DNA of 64,000 nucleotides from Rhodoferax sp. GTDB taxonomy: Bacteria; Pseudomonadota; Gammaproteobacteria; Burkholderiales; Burkholderiaceae_C. The notes beneath the pieces are model-generated. The model made no database searches and was not told where the DNA came from. It worked only from the letters and a program-made list of their open reading frames with translations. Numbering within the stretch: the first letter of the stretch is position 1; the number at the start of each line of letters is the position of its first letter. Positions 41,768-50,455 of the stretch are shown here, piece by piece. The stretch covers positions 18,579-82,578 of the forward strand of contig NZ_JAQTWL010000005.1 of NCBI RefSeq assembly GCF_028689295.1. The letters run 5' to 3'. The position numbers were made by a program, and so were the translations under genes.

Positions 41768-43201
41768 GTGAACGCACCAGCCCCTTTCTTGAACCTGGAA
41801 ATTGACAGCCGCCCAGCGCCCGCCGCCTTGTTGCAAGCCTTGTCCGAGCGTTTTGGCGCCCAATATTCTGCCGCCCTCGTGGTGCGCGAGCAGCACGGCC
41901 GGGACGAATCAGCCTTCAGCGTGCCACCCCCCGCGGCTGTGGTGTTTGCCGAAACCACGCAGGATGTGAGTGATGCTGTCAAACTGGCCGCGCAGTACAA
42001 GGTGCCGGTCATTCCCTTTGGTGTCGGTTCGTCGCTCGAAGGCCATTTGCTGGCAGTGCAGGGCGGCATCAGCATCGACGTGAGCCGCATGAACGCTGTG
42101 CTGGCCATCAACGCCGAAGACCTCACGGTGACGGCGCAGGCCGGGGTGACACGCAAGCAGCTCAATGAAGCGGCCAAGTCCACCGGCCTGTTTTTCCCGG
42201 TGGATCCGGGTGCTGATGCCACCTTGGGCGGCATGGCGGCGACGCGCGCCAGCGGCACCAACGCCGTGCGCTACGGCACCATGCGCGAAAACGTGCTGGC
42301 GCTGGAAGTGGTCACGGCGCAGGGCGAGGTGATCCGCACCGGGACCCGCGCCAAAAAGTCCAGCGCCGGCTACGACCTGACCCGGCTGATGGTGGGCAGT
42401 GAGGGCACGCTGGGCATCATCACCGAAGTCACCGTAAAGCTTTACCCATTGCCCGAGGCGGTGATGGCGGCGACTTGCTCGTTCAATAGCCTGGCAGCCG
42501 CCGTCAACACCACCATCCAGGTGATCCAGATGGGCGTGCCGATTGCGCGCTGTGAGCTGCTCGACGCCAACACCATCCGCATGGTCAACAAGCACTCGAA
42601 TTTGAGCCTTCGCGAAGGCGCCATGCTGCTGATGGAGTTCCACGGCTCGCCCGCCAGTGTGCAGGAACAGGTGGACACCGTGCAGGCCATTGCCAGCGAT
42701 ATTGGCGGCCAGACCTTTGAGTGGGCCAGCACGCCCGAGGCGCGCACCAAGCTCTGGACGGCGCGTCACAACGCCTACTTTGCCGGCATCCAGTCACGCC
42801 CGGGCTGCAAGGCCATCACCACCGACACCTGTGTGCCGATCTCGCGGCTGGCCGACGCGCTGCTGGACTCGGTGACCGAGGCGCAGGCCAGCGGTTTGAC
42901 GTATTTTCTGGTGGGCCACGTCGGTGACGGCAACTTTCACATGGGCTATTTGATCGACCCGGATTCTGCGTCTGAGCGCGCCACCGCCGAGCAGCTCAAC
43001 AGTCAACTAGTGCAGCGCGCGCTCAAACTGGGCGGCACCTGCACGGGTGAGCACGGCGTGGGCCTGCACAAGATGGAATTTCTGGTGCAAGAGGCCGGAA
43101 GCGGTGCCATCGCCATGATGCGTGCCATCAAGCAGGCGCTGGACCCCGACAACCTGATGAATCCGGGCAAGATTTTTGCCAGGCAGGCCAGTTCTTCCTG
43201 A
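41768..43201 (+). CDS. FAD-linked oxidase, D-lactate dehydrogenase (cytochrome)/GlcD type
   Basis: The 477-aa protein starts at a GTG with GGAG upstream. The FAD_binding_4 domain contains PFGVGSSLEGHLLAVQGGIS, DPGADATLGGMAATRASGTN, and KKSSAGYDLTRLMVGSEGTL. The C-terminal FAD-oxidase domain has VGHVGDGNFHMGYLIDPD and GTCTGEHGVGLHKMEF. It oxidises a 2-hydroxy acid, most likely D-lactate; glycolate is possible but no glcEF partners are adjacent. It is probably membrane-associated through quinone or cytochrome electron acceptors. Confidence 0.88.
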   Translation: MNAPAPFLNLEIDSRPAPAALLQALSERFGAQYSAALVVREQHGRDESAFSVPPPAAVVFAETTQDVSDAVKLAAQYKVPVIPFGVGSSLEGHLLAVQGGISIDVSRMNAVLAINAEDLTVTAQAGVTRKQLNEAAKSTGLFFPVDPGADATLGGMAATRASGTNAVRYGTMRENVLALEVVTAQGEVIRTGTRAKKSSAGYDLTRLMVGSEGTLGIITEVTVKLYPLPEAVMAATCSFNSLAAAVNTTIQVIQMGVPIARCELLDANTIRMVNKHSNLSLREGAMLLMEFHGSPASVQEQVDTVQAIASDIGGQTFEWASTPEARTKLWTARHNAYFAGIQSRPGCKAITTDTCVPISRLADALLDSVTEAQASGLTYFLVGHVGDGNFHMGYLIDPDSASERATAEQLNSQLVQRALKLGGTCTGEHGVGLHKMEFLVQEAGSGAIAMMRAIKQALDPDNLMNPGKIFARQASSS

Positions 43202-43304
43202 TCCCGATAGTGGCCTTGATGCGTCTGTGGCTTCGTCGGCTACAGCGGCCGTGGGCCACGCTCGGGTCATTAAACTGTGCTGCTTTACATCTTGTGAGCC
43301 GACC

Positions 43305-44054
43305 ATGGAATTTTTGACCGACCCGAACATCTGGATCGCCTTCTTCATGCTTGCCGCGCTGGAAATCGTGCTGGGCATCGACAACATCATTTTCATCAGC
43401 ATCCTGGTGGGGCGTTTGCCGGCTGACAAGCGGGATCTGGCGCGTCGCCTGGGTTTGGGCTTCGCCATGCTTTCGCGCATCGCGCTACTGTTCAGCCTGG
43501 CCTGGGTGATGACGCTGACCAGTCCGCTGTTGACGGTGCTGGGGCAGGAGATCAGCGGGCGTGACCTGATCTTGCTCGGTGGCGGCCTGTTTTTGCTCTA
43601 CAAGGCCAGTCACGAGATTTTTCTGGAAGTCGAAGCGCACCAGCCCAAGGAGGTCAGTGCCGGGGTTGAGAACGTTGAGACCGGCGCCAACCTGTTTTGG
43701 GGGACGATTGTGCAAATCGGCATTGTCGATATCGTTTTTTCGCTGGACTCGGTGATCACGGCCGTGGGCATGGTGGACCAGATTGGCGTGATGGTGGCGG
43801 CCGTGGTGGCGTCGGTCGGCGTCATGATGTTTGCCGCCAAACCGATTGGCGAGTTTGTTGACCAGCACCCGTCCATCAAGGTGTTGGCGCTGGCTTTTCT
43901 GACCATGGTGGGCACCCTTTTGGTGGCCGAGGCGTTCGACGTGCATGTGCCAAAAGCCTATGTGTACACGGCGATGCTGTTTTCACTCGGGGTTGAGTCC
44001 CTCAACATCCGGGCGCGCACCAAGCGACTGGCCGCTCGAAATACGGGCGCTTGA
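43305..44054 (+). CDS. TerC-family integral membrane protein
   Basis: The 249-aa protein has about seven to eight helices and starts MEFLTDPNIWIAFFMLAALE. The conserved acidic motifs EIVLGIDNIIFI and VDIVFSLDSVITAVGMV define the TerC family, proteins linked to metal (Mn) export and metalation of exported proteins. The ATG at 43305 is chosen because it gives the family N-terminus. A hairpin terminator lies between it and the convergent hsp20. Confidence 0.9.
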   Translation: MEFLTDPNIWIAFFMLAALEIVLGIDNIIFISILVGRLPADKRDLARRLGLGFAMLSRIALLFSLAWVMTLTSPLLTVLGQEISGRDLILLGGGLFLLYKASHEIFLEVEAHQPKEVSAGVENVETGANLFWGTIVQIGIVDIVFSLDSVITAVGMVDQIGVMVAAVVASVGVMMFAAKPIGEFVDQHPSIKVLALAFLTMVGTLLVAEAFDVHVPKAYVYTAMLFSLGVESLNIRARTKRLAARNTGA

Positions 44055-44088
44055 AAAAGTGGGCCAGCACCCAGTTGGGTCGCTGGCC
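44055..44088 (-). terminator. hairpin terminator between terC and hsp20
   Basis: GGCCAGC-ACCCA (44062-44073) pairs with TGGGT-c-GCTGGCC (44076-44088) in a long stem with one bulge and a tiny loop. On the minus strand a T5 run (plus 44055-44059, aaaaa) follows immediately, so this is a good intrinsic terminator for hsp20. For rightward terC the U-run is weak. Confidence 0.75.
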
Positions 44089-44111
44089 TTCTGTGCAAGG
44101 TTGGCTCGGGG

Positions 44112-44543
44112 CTAGTCGATGGTGAGGCGTTGCGCCCCGCTCATGGCCTGCTTCTTGGGCAACGTGAGGGTCAGCACACCGTTGTCGTACTTGGCCTTGG
44201 CTTGGGCCTGGTCGATGTCCGAGGCCAACTGGAAGCTGCGCGACACGGCACCGTAATAGCGCTCGCTGCGCAATACTTTTTCGTCGGCGTTGGTGCTGTC
44301 CTGCTGCTTGATCTCGGCGCGCAAGGTCACCACATTGCCATCCACCGCCACCTGGATATCTTCCTTGGGTACGCCCGGAATTTCAGCCTGCACGGTGTAG
44401 GCATCGCCGTTTTCCTTCACGTCCACCTTGATTTGCGACGGGTTCGGCAAGCTGTCGCCGTGCAGGGGTTTGATGTAAAAGCCGGGGGCCACATCGCGGA
44501 AAAATTCGTCAAACAGACCACCGCGCGTCATCAGTGCATTCAT
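44112..44543 (-). CDS. Hsp20 small heat-shock protein
   Basis: The 143-aa alpha-crystallin-domain chaperone starts MNALMTRGGLFDEFFRDVAP. The domain runs from about residue 38 (IKVDVKENGDAYTVQAEIPG) to the end (GVLTLTLPKKQAMSGAQRLT), including VPKEDIQVAVDGNVVTLRAE. Its promoter matches the sigma-32 consensus closely (44617-44645), and an AGGAGG ribosome site precedes the ATG. Confidence 0.95.
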   Translation of the reverse strand: MNALMTRGGLFDEFFRDVAPGFYIKPLHGDSLPNPSQIKVDVKENGDAYTVQAEIPGVPKEDIQVAVDGNVVTLRAEIKQQDSTNADEKVLRSERYYGAVSRSFQLASDIDQAQAKAKYDNGVLTLTLPKKQAMSGAQRLTID

Positions 44544-44583
44544 GAGATCCTCCTATTTCAACAGTGAGTCGGGTGAGCGGCCC

Positions 44584-44600
44584 GCAGTCCCCATGACTGC
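44584..44600 (-). promoter_or_regulatory. leader hairpin in hsp20 5' UTR
   Basis: GCAGTC-cccat-GACTGC forms a 6-bp stem in the roughly 70-base leader between the sigma-32 promoter and the hsp20 start. It does not cover the AGGAGG ribosome site, so it is not an obvious RNA thermometer, but it could stabilise the leader. Confidence 0.4.
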
Positions 44601-44616
44601 GAACCTTCACCGTTGA

Positions 44617-44645
44617 AAATGGGGCTGGCATGGCCCTTTTTCAAG
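44617..44645 (-). promoter_or_regulatory. sigma-32 heat-shock promoter of hsp20
   Basis: On the minus strand the sequence reads CTTGAAA, a 14-base spacer, then CCCCATTT. This matches the sigma-32 consensus CTTGAAA-N(11-16)-CCCCATNT at every defined position. It is placed about 75 bases upstream of the hsp20 start codon. Confidence 0.88.
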
Positions 44646-44678
44646 GGTTGCCTAGGCACTCTGTCAATACCGTTGGAC

Positions 44679-45122
44679 TTATTTGCCGTTGATGCCCAGC
44701 AACTCGACTTCGAACAGCAGCGTGGCGTTGGGTGGAATGGCACTGCCTGCGCCGCGCGAGCCATAGGCGATGGCAGAGGGGCACGTCAGCTTGGCCTTGC
44801 CGCCGACTTTCATAAGCTGCACGCCTTCGGTCCAGCAGGGGATGACATTGCGCAGCGGGAACTCGATGGCCTGGTTGCGTTTATACGAGCTGTCAAACTC
44901 ACGGCCATCGGGGAAGGTGCCACGGTAGTTGACCTTGACCGTGTCGCTGGCCTTGGGGCTGTCGCCCGTGCCGGCTTTCATGGACAGGTACACCAGTCCG
45001 CTGGCGGTGACCACGGCACCGGACTCTTTGGCAGCAGCCTCCAGGGCGGCATCTGCCGCATGAGAGGCGGTGGCACCCGACAGGGCAGCGGCCAGCAGGA
45101 AGTTCAAATGCATTTTTTTCAT
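44679..45122 (-). CDS. periplasmic FKBP-type peptidyl-prolyl isomerase
   Basis: The 147-aa protein has a signal peptide (LNFLLAAALSGATASHA) and one FKBP domain: ASDTVKVNYRGTFPDGREFD, QAIEFPLRNVIPCWTEGVQL, TCPSAIAYGSRGAGSAIPPN, ATLLFEVELLGING. The signal and fold make it a periplasmic folding catalyst. It lies upstream of hsp20, whose own promoter begins inside the spacer between them. Confidence 0.93.
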   Translation of the reverse strand: MKKMHLNFLLAAALSGATASHAADAALEAAAKESGAVVTASGLVYLSMKAGTGDSPKASDTVKVNYRGTFPDGREFDSSYKRNQAIEFPLRNVIPCWTEGVQLMKVGGKAKLTCPSAIAYGSRGAGSAIPPNATLLFEVELLGINGK

Positions 45123-45302
45123 GGATTCAGGGATAAGTAAAGTAAATCAAGGAAAGGTGACAAGACCTGGGCGATCATTATGACAAAGGGTTTTGTTGAC
45201 AAATGACGTGTTCTGGTGTCAATTGCCAATGTCAAAATGGCAGGGCTTGCGATTTATATCTGATGTTTCGTCGTTGTATCAATGTTAAGGGGGGGATTCG
45301 CA

Positions 45303-46055
45303 GTGAAAAGTATGGTGCCACAGGGGGGTGAAAACTCAGGGGGTGCGATGCGCAGGAGTTTTGGCGCGCTGCATCTTGTTGCCATCACCAGCTTGATCGC
45401 CTTTGTGGCGGTCGCATTCCTGATGGTCTATTTGTTCCGCACATTGGCTATTGACGGCCTGATCAAAGTCGCCGAAGTCGAACACGTCAAGCTGGCCCAA
45501 CTCATTGGCAACGAGACCTGGGATGACATTTTCGGTCCCTGGATTCAGGCGACGCAGGGCAAATCGATTGAGGAGATCAGAGCCGCACCGGAACTTCCCG
45601 CCATAGAACGAAAAATAAACTTCCTGCTCAAAGGCACGCATGTCTGCAAGATCAAAGCCTACGACTTGAAGGGGGTGACGATCTATTCCACCGACCCCAA
45701 GCAGATCGGCGAGGACAAAAGGAGCAGCCCCGGTGTCAAGGCGGGTTTGCTCGGCTTCAGCAGCGCCAACCTCATACATCGTGACCAGATCAGTTACCTG
45801 GAATGCGAGGTGCATACGCGCGATCTGGTCGAGAGCTATGTGCCGCACTATTCCAGAACCACCGGCAAGGTCACCGGCGTCTTTGAAATCTATGGCGATG
45901 CCACCGGGGTGCTGACCGAAATCGACAAGCGGGAATGGTTTCTCTTCCTCGTCGTCATCGGCCCCCTGGCGCTGCTCTACCTGGTGATGTTTTTCATCTT
46001 CAAGCGAACCGAGGATGCCCTTTTGCAGTGCAATCGGGCACGAAGTTCGACCTGA
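45303..46055 (+). CDS. stand-alone sensor module related to the diguanylate cyclase at 30256
   Basis: The 250-aa product from the GTG at 45303 (AAGGGGGG upstream) contains one transmembrane helix, a periplasmic domain (for example ETWDDIFGPWIQATQG, FLLKGTHVCKIKAYDLKGVT, TIYSTDPKQIGEDKRS, HYSRTTGKVTGVFEIYGDAT) and a second helix, ending about 15 residues into the cytoplasm. It aligns along its whole length with residues 20-245 of the cyclase but lacks PAS and GGDEF domains. The stop codon directly abuts the htpG stop. It is either a truncated remnant or a sensor that works with a partner. The frame itself is intact. Confidence 0.75.
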   Translation: MKSMVPQGGENSGGAMRRSFGALHLVAITSLIAFVAVAFLMVYLFRTLAIDGLIKVAEVEHVKLAQLIGNETWDDIFGPWIQATQGKSIEEIRAAPELPAIERKINFLLKGTHVCKIKAYDLKGVTIYSTDPKQIGEDKRSSPGVKAGLLGFSSANLIHRDQISYLECEVHTRDLVESYVPHYSRTTGKVTGVFEIYGDATGVLTEIDKREWFLFLVVIGPLALLYLVMFFIFKRTEDALLQCNRARSST

Positions 46056-48044
46056 TCAAACCAGCAGCGCGTTCACCCGCTTCACATAAGCCGCCGGGTC
46101 GGCCGGCAGGCCGCCTTCTGCCAGCAGGGCCTGGTCGAACAGGATGTGGGCCAGGTCGTTGAAGTGCACCGAGCCGTCGAGCTTTTTCACCAGCGGGTGC
46201 TCAAAATTGACTTCCAGCACCGGTTTCACTTCCGGTGCGGCCTGGCCGGCCTGCTTGAGCATGCGCGCCAGCTGCGTGCTCATGCCGTGGTCCTGCACCA
46301 CCAGGCAGGCGGGCGAGTCCACCAGGCGCGTGGTCACACGCACGTCTTCGGCCTTGTCCTTGAGCGCTTCTTTCAACTTGGCCAGCAGCGGCTTGAAGGC
46401 TTCGGCGGCTTCTTCGGCGGCTTTTTTCTCGGTCTCGTCCTGCAGCTTGCCCAGATCGACCGCACCCTTGGCTACGCTTTGCAGCGGTGTGCCGTCGAAG
46501 TCCTGCAGGTAGTTCAGCGCCCACTCATCGACACGGTCGGTCATCAGCAGCACTTCGATGCCCTTTTTCTTGAACACTTCCAGTTGCGGGCTGTTTTTGG
46601 CGGCAGCCGCGTTGTCTGCGGTGATGTAGTAGATGGCTTCCTGGCCTTCTTTCATGCGCGCCTTGTAGTCGGCAAAGCTGACGCTCACGACATCCGTGGT
46701 CGATGTGGCAAAGCGCAGCAGCTTGGCAAGGCGATCTTTGTTGGCATAGTCTTCGCCCAGGCCTTCCTTGAGCACGGCGCCAAATTCGTTGTAGAACTTG
46801 GTGAACTTGCCCGCGTTGGCGGCAGCCTCGGTTTTTTCTTCCTCGGTCACCACATCGGTGACACCCTCCGCAGATGTGGTTGCCTCGGGCAACTTGTCAT
46901 TTTTGGCCAGGTCTTCGAGCATGCCGAGCACGCGTTTGGTGCAGCCTTCGCGGATGGCTTTCACGTCGCGGCTTTCCTGTAGCAGTTCTCGGCTCACGTT
47001 GAGCGGCAGGTCGGATGAATCGACTACGCCCTTGACAAAACGCAGGTAAGTGGGCAGCAACGCCTCGGCATCGTCCATGATGAACACGCGTTTTACATAG
47101 AGCTTGACGCCAGCCGATTTTTCGCGGTTGTACAGGTCATAAGGCGCTTTGCCGGGGATGTAAAGCAGTTGGGTGTACTCGGTGCTGCCTTCGACGCGGT
47201 TGTGGGTGTAGGCCAGCGGTGCCTCGAAGTCGTGGCTGATCTGCTTGTAGAACTCGGTGTACTCGTCATCCGTGATGTCTTTTTTGGCGCGCGCCCAGAT
47301 GGCGTTGGCCTTGTTGACGGTTTCCCATTCACCGGTCTTGACCATGCCACCCGGCTGCCGGCCGCCTTGCTCGTCGCCGGGGTTGATCAGCTCGCCGTCT
47401 TTCCACTCTTCCTTTTCCATCAAAATGGGCAGGCTGATGTGGTCGGAATACTTGTTGATGATGCCCTTGACTTTCCATGCGCTGGCATAGTCCATGGCGT
47501 CGTCCCGCAGGTGCAGAATCACGCTGGTGCCGCGCTCGGTGCGGGTGATGTTTTCCACCTCGAAGTCGCCGGCACCACCGCTGATCCAGCGCACACCTTC
47601 TTCGGCTTTCATGCCGGCGCGGCGCGATTCCACCGAGATCTTGTCGGCCACGATGAAGCCCGAATAAAAGCCCACGCCGAACTGGCCGATGAGCTGCGAG
47701 TCGGCCTTTTGGTCGCCACTGAGCTTGCTCACAAAGTCCTTGGTGCCGCTCTTGGCAATGGTACCGAGGTGGTCAATGGCTTCCTGCGTGCTCATGCCGA
47801 TGCCGTTGTCAGTGATGGTGAGCGTCTTGGCGTCTTTGTCGAATGTGACCTTGACTTTCAGCTCGCTGTCGTTCTCGTACAGGCCGCCGTCGTTGATGGC
47901 TTCAAAGCGCAGCTTGTCGCAGGCGTCTGAGGCGTTGGAAATCAGCTCGCGCAGGAAAATTTCCTTGTTGGAGTAAAGCGAGTGGGTCACGAGGTGCAGC
48001 AGTTGCGCAACTTCGGCCTGGAAGGAAAGGGTTTGTTTGGTCAT
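46056..48044 (-). CDS. htpG: HtpG, Hsp90-type chaperone
   Basis: The 662-aa protein begins [20 protein letters not shown] and has the GHKL ATPase motifs [30 protein letters not shown] and [20 protein letters not shown], followed by middle and C-terminal dimerisation domains ending [10 protein letters not shown]. It is longer than E. coli HtpG (624), with Glu/Ala-rich inserts. A sigma-32-like promoter lies upstream. Confidence 0.96.
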   Translation of the reverse strand: MTKQTLSFQAEVAQLLHLVTHSLYSNKEIFLRELISNASDACDKLRFEAINDGGLYENDSELKVKVTFDKDAKTLTITDNGIGMSTQEAIDHLGTIAKSGTKDFVSKLSGDQKADSQLIGQFGVGFYSGFIVADKISVESRRAGMKAEEGVRWISGGAGDFEVENITRTERGTSVILHLRDDAMDYASAWKVKGIINKYSDHISLPILMEKEEWKDGELINPGDEQGGRQPGGMVKTGEWETVNKANAIWARAKKDITDDEYTEFYKQISHDFEAPLAYTHNRVEGSTEYTQLLYIPGKAPYDLYNREKSAGVKLYVKRVFIMDDAEALLPTYLRFVKGVVDSSDLPLNVSRELLQESRDVKAIREGCTKRVLGMLEDLAKNDKLPEATTSAEGVTDVVTEEEKTEAAANAGKFTKFYNEFGAVLKEGLGEDYANKDRLAKLLRFATSTTDVVSVSFADYKARMKEGQEAIYYITADNAAAAKNSPQLEVFKKKGIEVLLMTDRVDEWALNYLQDFDGTPLQSVAKGAVDLGKLQDETEKKAAEEAAEAFKPLLAKLKEALKDKAEDVRVTTRLVDSPACLVVQDHGMSTQLARMLKQAGQAAPEVKPVLEVNFEHPLVKKLDGSVHFNDLAHILFDQALLAEGGLPADPAAYVKRVNALLV

Positions 48045-48079
48045 GTGAGGTGCTTGGTCTTAAAAAAATAAAACTCACT

Positions 48080-48096
48080 GCCTGAGGAGATCAGGC
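48080..48096 (-). promoter_or_regulatory. leader hairpin upstream of htpG
   Basis: GCCTGA-ggaga-TCAGGC forms a perfect 6-bp stem about 35-50 bases upstream of the htpG start, within its predicted 5' leader. Confidence 0.45.
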
Positions 48097-48112
48097 ATCA
48101 AGAGAAACAGAC

Positions 48113-48140
48113 AGATAAGGGCGATGGCATCGGTTTCAAG
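48113..48140 (-). promoter_or_regulatory. sigma-32-type promoter of htpG
   Basis: On the minus strand CTTGAAA (48140-48134) is followed after 12 bases by CCCTTATCT (48121-48113), close to CCCCATNT. The -35 match is perfect and the -10 has two deviations. The position, 70-95 bases before htpG, fits a heat-shock promoter. Confidence 0.75.
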
Positions 48141-48163
48141 GGGGCTGCCGAATGGTCGGTAAA

Positions 48164-49402
48164 TCAGCTTTTTAGCCAAGTCATCAATTGTTGCGCCACC
48201 GCCGGGCTGCTGAGCAGGGCCAGGTGGCTGGTGCGGTAGGCAATCCATTGGTGATCGGGGGCAAAGTTAAGGCAGCGTTGCGGCTCGTCGTGCTGGCCCA
48301 GCGCGCTGTGCAGCGGCACCAGACCGTCGCCTACCAGCCGGTCCGCCAACGGGCTGCGTTTGGCGGCGGTGGTCGCCGCCACAGCAAAACAGGCCACGCC
48401 CGCCGGCAGCGGCAGGTGGACACGGCTGTCGGGCTTGCGCCGGAAGCGGTCATGGCCCTGCCAGTCAGCGTCAAGCACATGGCCATAACGCAGGTCGGTG
48501 ATGCCCGCGCTGCGCAACTGGCCGAGCTTGGCAAACGGGCGGCTGTAGGGGGTGCTGCCCAGGATCACATCAATCCAGTTGCCGGCACGCTCCAGCGGCG
48601 AGCCGTTGTGCGGGGTGCCCAGGAAAACGATATTTTTGAGAACGCCAGGCCAGTTCATGGTTTGCTGGCTGGCGGCAAACAGCGCGCTGCGCGTGACCAG
48701 TCCACCCATGCTGTGCGCCAGCACGCTTAGCTCGGTCACGGGAACCGGCCAGTGCTGAACCAGCAATTGCAGCTGCCGGGCCAGCAGGTGGCCGTTTTCA
48801 GACACATGCAGCCCGGAGTTGTAGCGCACATAGACCGGGGTGTATCCCCGTTCAGCGCACAGGCTCTCCGCGAGGTTGACCGGCGCGCCCGCATGTTTGC
48901 TGTGCCATTGCAGCTCGTTCATGCACAGGCCGTGGATGACGACCAGCACTTTGCCGCCCACGTGCGGCGCAGCGGGCGGCACAGCCCAGTCCAACACTTG
49001 TTTTTGGAAACGCAGCGTCATCGGCGTGGCCAGCGGATTGCCACTGGACTGCAGACGGTCGCCCATGACGCCGTTGAGGACAGCCAGCATGGCAGCGCGT
49101 TCCACCGATTCATCGCCCTGAGCTTCAAGGCGCTGCAATAGTGGCTCCAGCCGGGTCAAGGCTGCGGCCACACCTCGGCCCACCCGCTCAGTCACACCGT
49201 TGATGCTTTTATAAATTAGTCCGGTCAGGCCGCGTGTCTGGTCTGGGGTGGCACCACTGGGGGCACCCAAAGTGCGCCAGACCGACTGGTGTACACCTTC
49301 GGCCATGCGGGTTACTGCCGCAGTGGCATCGGTGGCCAGCAGCGTCATGGCGCGCAGGTCGTAGGCGCGCCAATGCTGGCAGGGCATGTCAGAAGCGCTC
49401 AT
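48164..49402 (-). CDS. alpha/beta hydrolase, lipase-like
   Basis: The 412-aa protein has a long N-terminal region (about 140 residues, helical, LLQRLEAQGDESVERAAMLA) before an alpha/beta-hydrolase domain. The domain carries an oxyanion segment VLVVIHGLCMNELQW, nucleophile elbow LAHSMGGLVTRSAL, VFLGTPHNGSPLERAG, and a late Asp/His pair (LVGDGLVPLHSAL and RTSHLALLSSP). The elbow resembles triacylglycerol lipases, but the substrate is unknown and there is no signal peptide. Its start overlaps the pseudouridine synthase stop by 14 bases. Confidence 0.82.
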   Translation of the reverse strand: MSASDMPCQHWRAYDLRAMTLLATDATAAVTRMAEGVHQSVWRTLGAPSGATPDQTRGLTGLIYKSINGVTERVGRGVAAALTRLEPLLQRLEAQGDESVERAAMLAVLNGVMGDRLQSSGNPLATPMTLRFQKQVLDWAVPPAAPHVGGKVLVVIHGLCMNELQWHSKHAGAPVNLAESLCAERGYTPVYVRYNSGLHVSENGHLLARQLQLLVQHWPVPVTELSVLAHSMGGLVTRSALFAASQQTMNWPGVLKNIVFLGTPHNGSPLERAGNWIDVILGSTPYSRPFAKLGQLRSAGITDLRYGHVLDADWQGHDRFRRKPDSRVHLPLPAGVACFAVAATTAAKRSPLADRLVGDGLVPLHSALGQHDEPQRCLNFAPDHQWIAYRTSHLALLSSPAVAQQLMTWLKS

Positions 49403-50387
49403 GCGGAGCCAAATAACGCCACTGCCCTACTGGCAAATTGCCCAGCATCACCTTGCCAATGCGAACGCGTTTGAGGCCCACCACTTTCAGCCCCACCTGC
49501 TCGCACATGCGGCGAATCTGGCGCTTTTTGCCCTCCAGCAGGACAAAGCGCAGTTGCTCGGGGTTTTGCCATTCAACTTTGGCCGGTTGCAGCGCCTGGC
49601 CGTCAAGCTTGAGGCCGTGGCGCAGCAGCCCCAGTTTGTCGGCCGGGAACACCGATTGCACGTCCTGGCTCACCGGGTCGTCATCGTCAATGCGGCTGAG
49701 CTGGGTCACCTGGCCCGGGCGCGGCTGCTGTGCCGCTTGCGCCATGCGCGCTGACGCGCCCGGTGCAGCAGCATAGGTGGCCGCAGCCGAGTTGGCCGCC
49801 GCCGCATTGAGCACGCCGGTGTACATCACGCGCACCAGGTACTCTTTTTCCATCACGGCATCTTCGCCAATCAACTGGCGCGCCACCCGGCCGTCTTGCG
49901 TGAGCACCAGCAGGCCGGTCGAATCAATGTCAAGCCGCCCGGCAGGCACCAGGCTTTTGAGCTGGCTGGGGTGAAAGAAAAAGCGCGCATTATCCTCGGC
50001 CCAGCGGTTTTGCGGCTGCACCAGCGTGATGGCGGGCTCATGGCCGTCTTCGGCCTGGCCGCTGACCAGACCGAGCGGTTTGTTGATCAGCACCGTGACC
50101 TGCTTCGCCTGCTGGCCTTGCGCCTGTTTGTCGATTTCGATGCGCACATCAGGGGTCACCTGCATGCCCATTTCGGCCACCCGCCCGTTGACCTTGACCC
50201 AGCCCTTGCCAATCCATTCATCGGCCTCGCGGCGCGAGGCCAGGCCAAGCTCGGCCATGCGCTTGTTCAGCCGCAACGTGCCGCCCGCGCCATAGGCGGC
50301 GGTGTTGGCCTGCCCGAGGGGAATGGGCGCCTTGGGCGCGGGTGGCGTGGCGCGGCGGAAAACGGGGGCTTTGGGGGTATTGGGCAT
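49389..50387 (-). CDS. RsuA/RluF-type pseudouridine synthase
   Basis: The 332-aa protein has an S4 RNA-binding domain (RLNKRMAELGLASRREADEW, about 38-85) and a pseudouridine synthase domain with the catalytic Asp in VPAGRLDIDSTGLLVLTQDG and a conserved KEYLVRV strand. The C-terminal GKKRQIRRMCEQVGLKVVGL is typical of RluF/RluB-like enzymes acting on 23S rRNA. An Ala-rich low-complexity insert of about 35 residues (around 200-235) is unusual. The exact target uridine cannot be told. Confidence 0.88.
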   Translation of the reverse strand: MPNTPKAPVFRRATPPAPKAPIPLGQANTAAYGAGGTLRLNKRMAELGLASRREADEWIGKGWVKVNGRVAEMGMQVTPDVRIEIDKQAQGQQAKQVTVLINKPLGLVSGQAEDGHEPAITLVQPQNRWAEDNARFFFHPSQLKSLVPAGRLDIDSTGLLVLTQDGRVARQLIGEDAVMEKEYLVRVMYTGVLNAAAANSAAATYAAAPGASARMAQAAQQPRPGQVTQLSRIDDDDPVSQDVQSVFPADKLGLLRHGLKLDGQALQPAKVEWQNPEQLRFVLLEGKKRQIRRMCEQVGLKVVGLKRVRIGKVMLGNLPVGQWRYLAPHERF

Positions 50388-50389
50388 AT

Positions 50390-50452
50390 GCTATTTATTT
50401 TGTAGCTGATTGCGCTGATTTTAGTTGGGCACGCTCAATGGCATGCATATGA
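50390..50452. repeat. possible Comamonadaceae intergenic repeat
   Basis: An AT-rich stretch in otherwise GC-rich DNA contains TGCTATTTATTTTGTAGCTG, then ATTGCGCTG and later GGCACGCTC. This resembles, from memory, an abundant Comamonadaceae intergenic repeat built on GCTATTAAA-TAGCTG-TTGCGC. It lies between the pseudouridine synthase and the Crp-like regulator gene and may also hold the synthase promoter. Confidence 0.3.
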
Positions 50453-50455
50453 AAA

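Noticed and set aside
44543..44610. ROSE-type RNA thermometer in the hsp20 leader
   Set aside because: No stretch pairing with the AGGAGG ribosome site was found; only a small upstream hairpin is visible.
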